Source of the DNA: JBLIAZ01 sp047632015
Lineage (GTDB): Bacteria > Bacteroidota > Bacteroidia > Flavobacteriales_C > GCA-002722245
Assembly: GCA_047632015.1 (NCBI GenBank)
Contig: JBLIBC010000001.1
Location: 1-40,470 of the forward strand
Length of the DNA stretch: 40,470 nt
Direction: 5' to 3'
This document shows positions 25,108-34,200 of the stretch, piece by piece; position 1 is the stretch's first letter, and each line of letters opens with the position of its first letter. The position numbers were made by a program, and so were the translations under genes. The notes under the pieces are model-generated. The model was not told the DNA's origin and ran no database searches. It saw only the letters and a program-made list of their open reading frames with translations.

Positions 25108-25500
25108 ATGGAAAGAGACGATATCATAGAGTATTCATTAGACGCTCATCACAGTGAAGAAGCTGGGAAGAAAATAAGAAAAAGAATTTGGCAAGTTACG
25201 GGTATCTTGACGTTAATTACGGCAGTTGAGGTATTTGTAGGTGTAGTGTGGAGTAAGACAGTATTAGCTGAAAAATATGCTGAAAATGCTGGCTTAATTT
25301 GGACATTTATCAAATGGGGGTATATTATTCTTACTGTGTTTAAAGCAAGGTTTATTGTACTTGAATTTATGCACCTTGGGGAGGAAAGGAAAAGTTTTAC
25401 GAAAATTATTTTATACCCGTATTTATTTTTCATCCTTTATTTTATATTTATTATGCTTACAGAAGCAATCGCAGTAGATGGCGTTAACTTTAATCCATAA
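25108..25500 (+). CDS. Cytochrome c oxidase subunit IV-like protein
   Basis: The 130-residue protein has three hydrophobic helices (about residues 29-50, 64-84 and 100-121) and the HLGEERKSF turn typical of the short prokaryotic subunit IV (CyoD/CtaF-like) family. This subunit helps assemble or stabilise the oxidase. Its stop shares one base with the next start (TAATG), so translation is coupled. Confidence 0.85.
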   Translation: MERDDIIEYSLDAHHSEEAGKKIRKRIWQVTGILTLITAVEVFVGVVWSKTVLAEKYAENAGLIWTFIKWGYIILTVFKARFIVLEFMHLGEERKSFTKIILYPYLFFILYFIFIMLTEAIAVDGVNFNP

Positions 25501-26159
25501 TGGAAAAGGGTACTACAACCTTTAAAAGAAGACTTCTTTTTATATCATTATTTATAGTGCCATTCCTAGCAGGGATGGCACTTATTTTTATAGGAAAAGG
25601 TATTGGGACTCTACCGGTACTTCATGAGACAGGAGTGATTGAAATTGACGGTAAAGACGTTATGCAACACTATCAGGTGGCTGACTTCACTGCGAGTAAA
25701 TTTGATGGCTCTGAATATGTTTTTTCTCGAAAAGATTCATCTATTTTTCTTTTGTGTTTATTTGAAGAAGAGAAACAAGGTGAGTGGGAAAAAAATTTAA
25801 GTTACATGAGTAAAATTGTGGATAGGTATACCAATTTTAAGTTGTTATCTGTTTATGAAAATGACCCATCTTTGTTTAATTGGGCAGAAGATCCTGTTCC
25901 GTTTTTTAAAAGACACCCAGCATGGGAACCTTTGTGGTTGGAAAAAGAAAATTTTAAAGCTTTAGTTAATAATCTTAAGTTGTATCGAGACTCAGTAAGT
26001 GGCAGCTTTCCTTACGTCATCGTTGACAAAGAAAAATACATCCGAACCTACTGCCCTATTAATGATTTAAAAAAATCCAGAGACGTACCTAAGTTGCTCA
26101 AAATATTAAACAACCAATATGTTCCTAAAAAAATTGAGCTCACTGCTAAGCCTCATTAG
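25500..26159 (+). CDS. SCO-like membrane protein lacking the copper motif
   Basis: The 219-residue protein has one N-terminal transmembrane helix (about 11-32), then a soluble domain with SCO/thioredoxin-like features: a strand plus redox-loop position (SSIFLLCLFEE) and a late strand-turn (FPYVIVDKEKYIRTY) that mirrors LVLIDKQGRIRGLY of the true SCO next door. The CxxxCP motif is absent (only the lone Cys86 is nearby), and so is the conserved copper-ligand His. It is therefore probably a non-metal-binding relative with a structural or assembly role; this is inference. It overlaps the SCO gene by 41 bases and subunit IV by one base. Confidence 0.7.
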   Translation: MEKGTTTFKRRLLFISLFIVPFLAGMALIFIGKGIGTLPVLHETGVIEIDGKDVMQHYQVADFTASKFDGSEYVFSRKDSSIFLLCLFEEEKQGEWEKNLSYMSKIVDRYTNFKLLSVYENDPSLFNWAEDPVPFFKRHPAWEPLWLEKENFKALVNNLKLYRDSVSGSFPYVIVDKEKYIRTYCPINDLKKSRDVPKLLKILNNQYVPKKIELTAKPH

Positions 26160-26757
26160 TTCTGTTGCATTTATTGCACTATTTGCTGTTTCTTGTCATA
26201 GTCCTGAATCTTTACCGATTTATGGGAACCGAGATTTTGATTCGGCTGGAGATACTATTTTCCATACAATTCCTGATTTCGAATTTACTAATCAATTCGA
26301 TAAAAAGGTAAATCAAGATTCATACAAAGGTAAAATATACATAGCCGATTTCTTTTTTACAACATGCCCAGGAATTTGTCCAATCATGACTGATGAGCTT
26401 TTCAGGGTGCAGAAAGAGCTACAAAAACTTCCAAATGATATACTAATATTATCGCATACCGTCGACCCTGAAAGTGATTCTACAGCTGCATTGTTGGCTT
26501 ACGGGAAAAGTAAAGGTGCTGATTTTACTTCATGGAACTTTGTCACTGGCAGTAAACGGAAGTTGTACAGAATGGCTGAGTCATATTTAGTAGTAGCAAA
26601 TCATAACCCGGGAGAGGAAATGGAATTCGTGCATAGCGATAAGCTGGTATTGATTGATAAACAGGGAAGGATTCGAGGTTTGTATAGTGGGATTGAAACA
26701 AGAGAAGTTGATCAGTTAATAGCGGATGTAAAATTATTAATAAAGGAACATGACTAG
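26119..26757 (+). CDS. SCO1/SenC family copper chaperone, lipoprotein
   Basis: SCO proteins deliver copper to, or reduce, the CuA site of cytochrome oxidase subunit II. The 212-residue protein has a lipoprotein signal with lipobox AVSC (Cys26). It has the thioredoxin-like core with the copper/redox motif CPGICP (Cys83, Cys87), SHTVDPESD, and the third ligand His172 in FVHSDKLVLID. All key residues are present. The start at 26119 is supported by the signal peptide, although it lies 41 bases inside the upstream gene. DUF420 follows with an 8-base overlap. Confidence 0.93.
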   Translation: MFLKKLSSLLSLISSVAFIALFAVSCHSPESLPIYGNRDFDSAGDTIFHTIPDFEFTNQFDKKVNQDSYKGKIYIADFFFTTCPGICPIMTDELFRVQKELQKLPNDILILSHTVDPESDSTAALLAYGKSKGADFTSWNFVTGSKRKLYRMAESYLVVANHNPGEEMEFVHSDKLVLIDKQGRIRGLYSGIETREVDQLIADVKLLIKEHD

Positions 26758-27289
26758 CGATAAAATCGGTAAAGGAAATAAAGGCGTTATAATAGGGATA
26801 TGGATCTTCACAGTTGTTGTATATGCTCTTGTGCTGTATCTGCATTCACCAGGCGTTTCAAAGCCTGAAGCGGCTCCGGAATTTACAAAGAGTTTACCGC
26901 TATTTCATGCCATATTAAATGGAACATGTTTTTGTTTGCTGATTTTTTCATTAGTGGCGATAAAAAATGGCAAAGTAGCTATGCATCAAAGATTGAATAC
27001 GGTAGCAATGATATTGTCAGTTGTTTTTTTATTGAGCTATGTGCTGTATCACATGACAAACGGTGATACAATTTACGGCGGCGCTTATGCAGGATTATAT
27101 TACTTCATATTGTTTTCTCACATAGGGCTAGCAGGATTGTCTTTGCCAGGGATATTGTTTGCATTCTACCGAGGTTTAATCGGTGACATCGCTAAACATA
27201 AAAAGATTGTGAGAAGTATTTACCCGATTTGGTTGTACGTTTCTTTGACGGGAGTCCTGGTTTATGTTTTCTTGAAACCTTATTACTAG
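26750..27289 (+). CDS. DUF420 membrane protein, oxidase assembly
   Basis: The 179-residue protein has four to five membrane helices and DUF420 landmarks: LPLFHAILNGTCFCLLIFSL, MHQRLNTVAMILSVVFLLSYV, YHMTNGDT, YFILFSHIGLAGLSLPGIL and the final KIVRSIYPIWLYVSLTGVLVY. The conserved histidines (FHA, MHQR, YHM, SHI) suggest heme or metal contact. DUF420 proteins, such as CtaM of Staphylococcus, are needed for activity of certain terminal oxidases. It ends the oxidase operon, 12 bases from the converging porE-like gene. Confidence 0.85.
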   Translation: MTSDKIGKGNKGVIIGIWIFTVVVYALVLYLHSPGVSKPEAAPEFTKSLPLFHAILNGTCFCLLIFSLVAIKNGKVAMHQRLNTVAMILSVVFLLSYVLYHMTNGDTIYGGAYAGLYYFILFSHIGLAGLSLPGILFAFYRGLIGDIAKHKKIVRSIYPIWLYVSLTGVLVYVFLKPYY

Positions 27290-27301
27290 AATAGTGCAAG
27301 G

Positions 27302-29380
27302 TTACCTTGTGTAGATAATTTCAGAAACCCCCTCAAGCTTACCAACAATCCTGAATTCAGTTCTCCTATTCAATGCACGACCTTCTTCGCTGTCCGTACC
27401 GTCTGGATTTTCATTTGGTACTAGGAATTTAGTTTCTCCATATCCTTTAGCTTGCAGCCTAGCTTTGTCAACTCCTTTTCCTATTAAGTATTTTACAACC
27501 GATTCCGCTCTTCGCTGCGACAAGGATTCATTGTATATATCCGACCCTTTACTGTCAGTATGTGAACCAATTTCGATGATAATGTCTTTGTTTTGTTCAA
27601 GAATGTCTAAAAGGGTAGTGTCTATTGTGATTTTTGAGCTTTCTGTCAATCCAGCTTTATCAAACTCATAGTAGATATTTTTTATAACAATTGGCTTTTC
27701 AGTAATATGTCTCAAGCTAAAATCTTTTTTAAGGGTGTCAGATACTACCGCTCCAATAGTTGAAAACTCATAACTGTCAGATAAAGTTTGAGGATGCTGA
27801 GCTTTAAGTAAATAGTTTTTTTCCTTTTGAAGCTTTAAAAAGTATACGCCAACATCATTTGAAAAGACCTGCTTAATTAAAAACTCTTCTTTTGTCGAAT
27901 CATTAACAGCATAAAGTGACAATGTTGCATTTCTTAGCACTACTGCACTGTCAGCGTTATTGACGTTTGAATATATATCGAACAATTCTCCATTTATTGC
28001 TAAGTGAATGTATTTAGGTTCTTTGTATTCATAGATGTCATCACAACAAGTTTCATTTTTTAAAGTAATTCCACCTTTTCTATTTGATACAAAAAAGCCT
28101 TCTCCTCCTTTTTTACTTTGGATATAGTATAAATCATCGGTGCTTGAATTAATTGGTTGTCCAATGTTTTTTGGTGTTTCCCAATTTTTTAGTTTACCTG
28201 TAGTACTAAACACATCTAATCCACCAATTCCTGGCCATCCCTCAGTACTAAAGTACATTGTTTTGTTCTCATGATCATACCAGGGAGTCATTTCATCCAA
28301 CACAGTATTTATACTAGAGCCAGCATTTTTTGATTTATTCCACTCTTCCTTTTTTGGTCTGAATTCTGAATACCAAATATCTAATCCTCCTTTGTTTTTA
28401 GGGTTGTCAGAAACAAAGTATAATACTTCAGCACCATACTTATCACCTCGACCAACTGTAGGTTGCGAGGATGAGTAATCAGGACTATTTATTGCTTCAG
28501 GAAGCTTGTTAGGCTTTTGCCATTCGCCCTGTTCTTTTTTTGATTCATAAATAGCACAAATCATTTTTCCTTTTTTATTCATCGCACACCTTGAAAAAAA
28601 CATCGAAGTGCTGTCTAAATTAAAACAAGCATTACTGTTTTGCGAGCTGGAATCATTTAGTGCTTTGTAATGTATGTTGTCGAATGCCCAAATTCCTTTC
28701 TCGTCTTTTTTAGCCTTGTAAAATTGGCGTACAGGGTATTTTTTGGTGGTGTCATTTGCATCGTAATAAACTATTGTGTCAGATCGTAAGGAGCTGTATA
28801 CAAGCGTGTTTTCGTCAAGCATCAATGGCGCTGATTCAATGTGAGCCTTGTTAATTGAAGCATCTAAATGAACTACATTAATATCAGATTTTTTTGACAA
28901 CATCTCTGGTGCACCTTCACAAGTTAGCAACAGCAGTTTCACCCTTTTTTTATAAATGTTCTTGTCTTTTTCCTGGTATAGTTTTTTAAACTTTATAAAA
29001 CTTGCTATTGCGTCATCGTATTCCTGATTGTGAATTTGCATTTTAGCTAAATAGTAGTATGCTTTAGGATAGCCTTCTCCGTCTTCCTTCACCACTTGCG
29101 TGTAAGTTTCTTGAGCTTTCGTGTAATCTCTAGATAAGCGATAACTATCAGCCAAATAATATCGCACTTTTGCTTTCTCTGGCTTACTTTTCAAGTATTT
29201 TTTAAAATATTCTATCGCTCCATAGTAATCTCCACGTTTCATGGATTTTTTTCCAGCCTTCTTTAAATATTTAGGTTTGGAATTGTAGAGTTCCTCATCA
29301 ACCTGAGCTGAACCAGTCGCTGAAAATACTAAAACAAATAGTATTATAAATAAGTTTTTATAGACGGTCACACGGAACAT
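27302..29380 (-). CDS. PorE-like T9SS OmpA-family protein (TPR, PD40, OmpA)
   Basis: The 692-residue protein has a signal peptide (cleaved after about TGSAQ, residue 25), then TPR repeats (about 35-135, GDYYGAIEYFKKYLKSKPE), a PD40/WD40-like propeller (about 180-440; repeats such as NTLVYSSLRSD and KTMYFSTEG), a carboxypeptidase-regulatory-like domain (about 465-560) and a C-terminal OmpA domain (about 575-680). The OmpA part has the peptidoglycan-binding features (SHTDSKG, LSQRRAESV, NRRTEFRI). This order is the one described for PorE of the type IX secretion system, which anchors the machine to peptidoglycan. It overlaps the PorP/SprF gene by 23 bases. Whether it is the core PorE or an accessory paralogue is unknown. 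Confidence 0.85.
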   Translation of the reverse strand: MFRVTVYKNLFIILFVLVFSATGSAQVDEELYNSKPKYLKKAGKKSMKRGDYYGAIEYFKKYLKSKPEKAKVRYYLADSYRLSRDYTKAQETYTQVVKEDGEGYPKAYYYLAKMQIHNQEYDDAIASFIKFKKLYQEKDKNIYKKRVKLLLLTCEGAPEMLSKKSDINVVHLDASINKAHIESAPLMLDENTLVYSSLRSDTIVYYDANDTTKKYPVRQFYKAKKDEKGIWAFDNIHYKALNDSSSQNSNACFNLDSTSMFFSRCAMNKKGKMICAIYESKKEQGEWQKPNKLPEAINSPDYSSSQPTVGRGDKYGAEVLYFVSDNPKNKGGLDIWYSEFRPKKEEWNKSKNAGSSINTVLDEMTPWYDHENKTMYFSTEGWPGIGGLDVFSTTGKLKNWETPKNIGQPINSSTDDLYYIQSKKGGEGFFVSNRKGGITLKNETCCDDIYEYKEPKYIHLAINGELFDIYSNVNNADSAVVLRNATLSLYAVNDSTKEEFLIKQVFSNDVGVYFLKLQKEKNYLLKAQHPQTLSDSYEFSTIGAVVSDTLKKDFSLRHITEKPIVIKNIYYEFDKAGLTESSKITIDTTLLDILEQNKDIIIEIGSHTDSKGSDIYNESLSQRRAESVVKYLIGKGVDKARLQAKGYGETKFLVPNENPDGTDSEEGRALNRRTEFRIVGKLEGVSEIIYTR

Positions 29381-30377
29381 TGTAAATTTTTGACTTAGTG
29401 CTTTTAGCGATGTATATTAAGGATAGTTCAAATGCTCCACGATAATGAGAAACCGAGGATAATTCCGATGCGTTAATGTCGTAACTGATCCCTAGTTGAA
29501 ACTCTCTCACAGTTCCTCCTACTAGCAGAGTGAAGGCATCATAATTCCTTTTGAATCCGTTTCTTGATGAAAATCCGGCAAAAACATCAAACAATTCGTA
29601 TTTGTTTACAGGAACTTTATGTCTTACCATTCCTCCCCACACAATCTCTTGTGCTTTGTTTTGATGCATGAAAATTAATGTAGGAATAATTGTATTTATA
29701 TCAGACAGCTTGTAGTTTACTTTTATATCAAACAATTTCCTAAGCGGAAATGAATTTGTTTCATTGTTTAAGAAAGATTCCTTAGGAGTGTTAATGTGTA
29801 ACAACGAAAAACCTACAACAGGTTCAGCTTTATCCGTTACTTGCTTACTCCAAGAAAATCCTGCGTTGAAATCCAGGCGATAAAAGTTGCTGATGGTAAA
29901 ATTTTGGTTGTTACTTGTACTCTGGTCAAAATAACCTTCCGTCATGTTAAACTGGTTGGGATAGGTAAACTTATTAGGGTTTAAGCCTTTGTGCAGCATT
30001 CCAAACTGAACTCCTCCAGCAATTTTATGACCTTTAAACACCTTTTTATAACTAGCTGCAATTTCAAGTTTGTTCTGATTAAAATAACCTAGACTAGCTT
30101 GATCATGAATAAAATGTATTCCAACCGCAATGTCCTGGTTGAATACATTAATGTTTTGATCGTAACTAATTCCTGATGTAATGAATTGCTCTGAAACAAT
30201 AGCTGCCCACTGCGAACGATGATTTCCTACTATTCTGTAATCACCATCAAACCTACCAGTATATGCTGGATTAGTATTTAAAGGTGAAAAGTAATATTGA
30301 GTAAAGTGAATGTCTTGTGCCTTCATAGCAAAGATGGAAAGACTTAAAAATACAGTAAGTGTCCAATTTCTTACCAT
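29358..30377 (-). CDS. PorP/SprF family T9SS outer-membrane protein
   Basis: The 339-residue protein has a signal peptide (MVRNWTLTVFLSLSIFAMKA) and the PorP/SprF N-terminal signature DIHFTQYYFSPLNTNPAYTG followed by YRIVGNHRSQW. The rest alternates amphipathic strands (GISYDQNINVF, FQLGISYDINAS), consistent with an outer-membrane barrel. PorP/SprF proteins work with cargo carrying type B C-terminal domains, such as the adhesin SprB; a type B cargo is encoded divergently just upstream (31251). It overlaps both neighbours (7 bases with the M43-like gene, 23 with the PorE-like gene), indicating one operon. Confidence 0.92.
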   Translation of the reverse strand: MVRNWTLTVFLSLSIFAMKAQDIHFTQYYFSPLNTNPAYTGRFDGDYRIVGNHRSQWAAIVSEQFITSGISYDQNINVFNQDIAVGIHFIHDQASLGYFNQNKLEIAASYKKVFKGHKIAGGVQFGMLHKGLNPNKFTYPNQFNMTEGYFDQSTSNNQNFTISNFYRLDFNAGFSWSKQVTDKAEPVVGFSLLHINTPKESFLNNETNSFPLRKLFDIKVNYKLSDINTIIPTLIFMHQNKAQEIVWGGMVRHKVPVNKYELFDVFAGFSSRNGFKRNYDAFTLLVGGTVREFQLGISYDINASELSSVSHYRGAFELSLIYIAKSTKSKIYNVPCDRL

Positions 30378-31165
30378 AAATAATTACGCCCTTTTTCCAT
30401 TATTTCCAGCATTCTATCATATTGTCCTGTTGTGAATTGATTGTCCTTACAAGGGTCATCAGTAGGCATAGACATGATGTTACAAGTAGGAGGGGTGTAG
30501 TAATCTCCATTAATATCAGCTGTAGGGACCGACAAATCACAAAAAGCATCCGTACCTGCGCCGTTGTCGGCAGGTGTGTCACAAATTAAATCTCCAGTTG
30601 TGGCACAGTTTGTTCCGTCCACTAGTTCCGTCCCGTTAGTTACTTGCTCAAAAGTGTTGAATAAACCGAAGTAGTGACCTAATATATGGGTTAATGCTAT
30701 TTCTTGCGCACAAATCTTATTAATAAAAATTGCATCTCTGTCTGATGTTTTTACAGGAGAGGTCATCTTTCCTTGAGGTCCAAATCCGCATGGGTCTGGT
30801 GATCCAATAACCTCAATCGCATAGTATATGTTAATAGTATTAGGAACATCGTACATTACGGCAATTTCCTTGTCCTCCACACCAGCTTTGATCGTGTCAT
30901 TTCTGACGTTAGGATGCACATACGTTGAACAAATATTAAATGCAGTACCTATTTTAGAAAAGTGAGTGTTGGCAATTGCGATACCTAAAGCTATGTCTGC
31001 GTCCGATACGTTCAGCTGCCCTAGCGTGTCTTCCATAATATGTATAGAAACAGAAAAAGTTTTATTGTAGGATCCGTTGACACTTTTAAACGTGATACCG
31101 TTTCCTTGTGCGAAACCAGAGCTTCCAGCTAAAGCTAAAAGTAAAAATAGTGTGATTCTTTTCAT
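30371..31165 (-). CDS. M43 (pappalysin-like) metalloprotease homologue, catalytic site degenerate
   Basis: The 264-residue exported protein (signal MKRITLFLLLALAGSSGFAQ) has the M43 fold landmarks: the GIAIANTHFSKIGTAF helix, the zinc-helix region LTHILGHYFGLFNTFE, DLICDTPAD, CNIMSMP near the Met-turn, and FTTGQYDRMLEIM. The expected motif HExxHxxGxxH reads H160-I161-L-G-H164-Y-F-G-L-F-N170: the catalytic Glu is Ile and the third zinc-ligand His is Asn. I checked the codons (CAT ATA TTA GGT CAC). It is therefore probably a non-catalytic homologue. No T9SS sorting domain is present. It is the first gene of the operon with PorP/SprF and the PorE-like protein. Confidence 0.85.
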   Translation of the reverse strand: MKRITLFLLLALAGSSGFAQGNGITFKSVNGSYNKTFSVSIHIMEDTLGQLNVSDADIALGIAIANTHFSKIGTAFNICSTYVHPNVRNDTIKAGVEDKEIAVMYDVPNTINIYYAIEVIGSPDPCGFGPQGKMTSPVKTSDRDAIFINKICAQEIALTHILGHYFGLFNTFEQVTNGTELVDGTNCATTGDLICDTPADNGAGTDAFCDLSVPTADINGDYYTPPTCNIMSMPTDDPCKDNQFTTGQYDRMLEIMEKGRNYLW

Positions 31166-31176
31166 ATCCTTACGTA

Positions 31177-31184
31177 CAAAGATA
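31177..31184 (-). promoter_or_regulatory. Candidate -7 element for the M43/PorP/PorE operon
   Basis: On the minus strand the sequence reads TATCTTTG, matching TAnnTTTG, 12 bases upstream of the start at 31165. No clear -33 element is seen. Together with TACATTTG on the other strand (31232-31239), the 85-base divergent gap appears to carry both promoters. Confidence 0.4.
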
Positions 31185-31231
31185 GCTATATATTTTATTT
31201 CTTTTTATCCTATCACAAATATTTTAATTGT

Positions 31232-31239
31232 TACATTTG
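31232..31239 (+). promoter_or_regulatory. Candidate -7 element for the PKD-repeat protein gene
   Basis: TACATTTG matches TAnnTTTG and ends 11 bases before the ATG at 31251, which would leave a very short leader. A -33 TTTG at 19 bases is lacking. Evidence is moderate. Confidence 0.4.
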
Positions 31240-31250
31240 TGGTAGTAAAA

Positions 31251-34200
31251 ATGTTTCCTGTTAAATCACATATTATAGCTTTTTTGATTGCATTGGTTAT
31301 GCCAATTGTGATGAATGGGCAAATGGAAGTTAGCCAGACAAGTGGTTGTGTGCCCCTTGCTCAAGTCAATTTTAAAAATGCTACAGCTGGCGATTGGGAT
31401 TTTGGTGATGGAGGAGGAGTTATAGCCTTTAACAAGGATTCTGTGGTTCATTCGTACGTAAATGCGGGAACTTATGAAGCAATCCTTTATCAGGGTGGTA
31501 CCACAATCGAAATTGACAGACAAACGATCGACGTTTACAACAAGCCGTCCACGGCCTTTGATTTGACTGGTAATTCAAGTGGTTGCGTGCCATTAAGTAC
31601 TAGTTTTGCTGATGCATCGGCAGGTGGTGGAGGTGTTGCTGTCGTTGATTGGAAATGGGATTTTGGTGATGGATTGGGTTCTAGTTCGGAAGATCCTAAT
31701 CACGTTTTTACTTTAGTTGGTGTTTTTGATATCTCTTTAATAGTTACTGATGCTAACGGGTGTGATTCATCTATTGTGAAAGAGAAATTTATAACTGTTA
31801 CTGAGGCTCCAACATCCTCTTTTACGACTAATCCAAATCCAGCAAACGCTTGTGTTGGACCTTTAACGGTTTCATTTGTAAATAGTTCAACCAACAGTAC
31901 TGGAGGGACTACAGAATTGACTTATACTTGGGATTTTGGTAATGGACAAACATCCACTGACGTTAATCCTGCTGCCGTAACTTATACAGCTGAAGGAACT
32001 TACGTTGTTACCTTAGAAGTTGTAGAGTCAGGAGGATGTACAGTAACTAGTTCGAGAACTGTTAATATTGGTAACCCTGTGTCAATCCCTGATTTACCTG
32101 ATACTGTTTGTATTGGTGATAGAGTGAATCCATTTGGGAACCTGTCTGTAGGTGCCAATTCGTACTTATGGAGCTTTTCGGGAGTTCCAATTTATACGTC
32201 TAAAAACCCAAGCCATACTTTTAACGTGGCTGGAGACATACAAATAACTTTGAAAGCGATCAACAGTGCCGGATGCTCTGATGACTCTACAGTTACTGTT
32301 TACGTGGAAGACCCGGTGGTTGATTTCGCTCGTACACCGACGTACTTGTGTCAGGAGCCTTATTGTTTTACTTATGATGGTCAAACAGCACAAACAAATG
32401 TTGCTTCATGGAATTGGTTATTTGGTTCGCCTTATCCTCCTTTCGGTAATACTTTTCGCCCTATAGGAATTAGTTCCGCTGAGGATACTACTTTTTGTTT
32501 TAGCATAAATGATACTTTGTACTATGATCATGATTATTATTTTCCAATTGCCGAAGTCGAAATTGTAACAACTAATGGCTGCATTGCAAGACAATCTCAT
32601 AGGGACACAATTTATCCAGTTTCAGCGTTTTTTGTACCTGATTCTTCTATGGGTTGCGCACCGTTAACTGTTACTTTTTCAGATTCAACACGTTCGCGAG
32701 AGGAGATAATTTCATGGGAATACATTTTTGGTGATGGAAGTACCTCCAATGAGCAGAATCCAAAACATACTTTTACTTCTGCGGGTGAATATGAGGTAAT
32801 ATTGATTACGGAAAACACATTAGGTTGTAGAGATACTTCATTTCCTGTTACGATACTGATAGGAGCCCCTGTTTTAATGACGTTTACCGTTGCACCTAGT
32901 ACTGTCTGTGTAGGTGATTCGGTAACTTTTACCAATACATCAGGGAGTGCAGATTTGGATTATTGGCATTATTCTACAAATAGTAACAAGTCTTCGGAAT
33001 GTGAAAAAGGTAATGTTCAAAAATGGGCCAGTTTTGATGAAGTAGGGCAGCAGGATGTTACTTTTTATGGAAATTATAACGGTTGTATTTCATCTACAAC
33101 TCAAAGCAACGCAGTAACTGTGGAAGGCCCACTTAGTAGCTTGAAATATACTGGTTTATGTGCTTCACCTTTAGATTACACCTTCATTGGTACAATACAA
33201 GGAGCAGATAGTTGGGAGTGGGATTTTGGAGATGTCAATGGAATTGGAGTTTCTTCAGATTCTACAGTGTCGCACTCATATGCCTCTAGGGGAGACTACA
33301 CTGTTTCATTAATTACTAAAAACAGCGTGAATTCTTGTGGCAACGACACGCAAAGTGTGGTAGTTAATGTACGAGAGATAACCGCAGTAATAAGTCAGAC
33401 TGACAGTACTTTGTGTGAACGCGTTGGGTACAATTTTACTGGAGAAAACTCGACTGATGTTTTTAACAATTGTTCCGATGCATACAGATGGGACATGGGT
33501 GAGAAAACAGCTCCAAGATTAAGAGGGAATTCTGAAATAGAGTTTGGATTCCCTGACTCTGGCAGTTACACAATAAGACTGATTACTTATGACATTAATG
33601 GATGTAAAGATACTACCACAAAAGATGTTAGAGTATCCAAAATTGCAGCGAAAATTGGGGCTGATAAATTAAGAGCATGTTTGTCATCAGATATAAGTTT
33701 TAGTGATTCTTCCTTTTCCGAGAACCCTATTACCAATTGGTTGTGGCTAGGTGGTAATAAGGAATATTGTTGTATTAATGATACTGTTTTTATAGAAGGG
33801 TATTATGATAATAATACAGTATGTCCATTTTGTACAGCACATAGGTGTTATGAACCTCAAGAATATTTGGGAAATGCATTATGTGATAATGACACCCTTA
33901 GTTTTGTAAAAGACACTTCTTTAACAGTTGATTCAATCACAAAAATACATCCAATTACAAAGGAAAGATTAATTCAACAAATTAGATTAGTCGTGGAGGA
34001 TTCTTGGGGATGTAGAGATACCGCAGAAGTCTTTGTTACACCGATAATTCCTGACACTAGATTCAGCGCAATAACCGATAAAACAATTTGCGCTGGCGAT
34101 TCCATTCAGTTTAAAGCTAACAATGAAAGTGCTATTAGCAATTTTAACTGGACTTTTGATGGCGTAGGAACAAGCACTAAAAAGTCGCCGTATATTACTT

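Noticed and set aside
31077..31250. N-terminal extension of the PKD protein from TTG 31077
   Set aside because: It runs through the 5' end of the divergent M43-like gene and its promoter gap, and would bury the signal peptide that starts at 31251.
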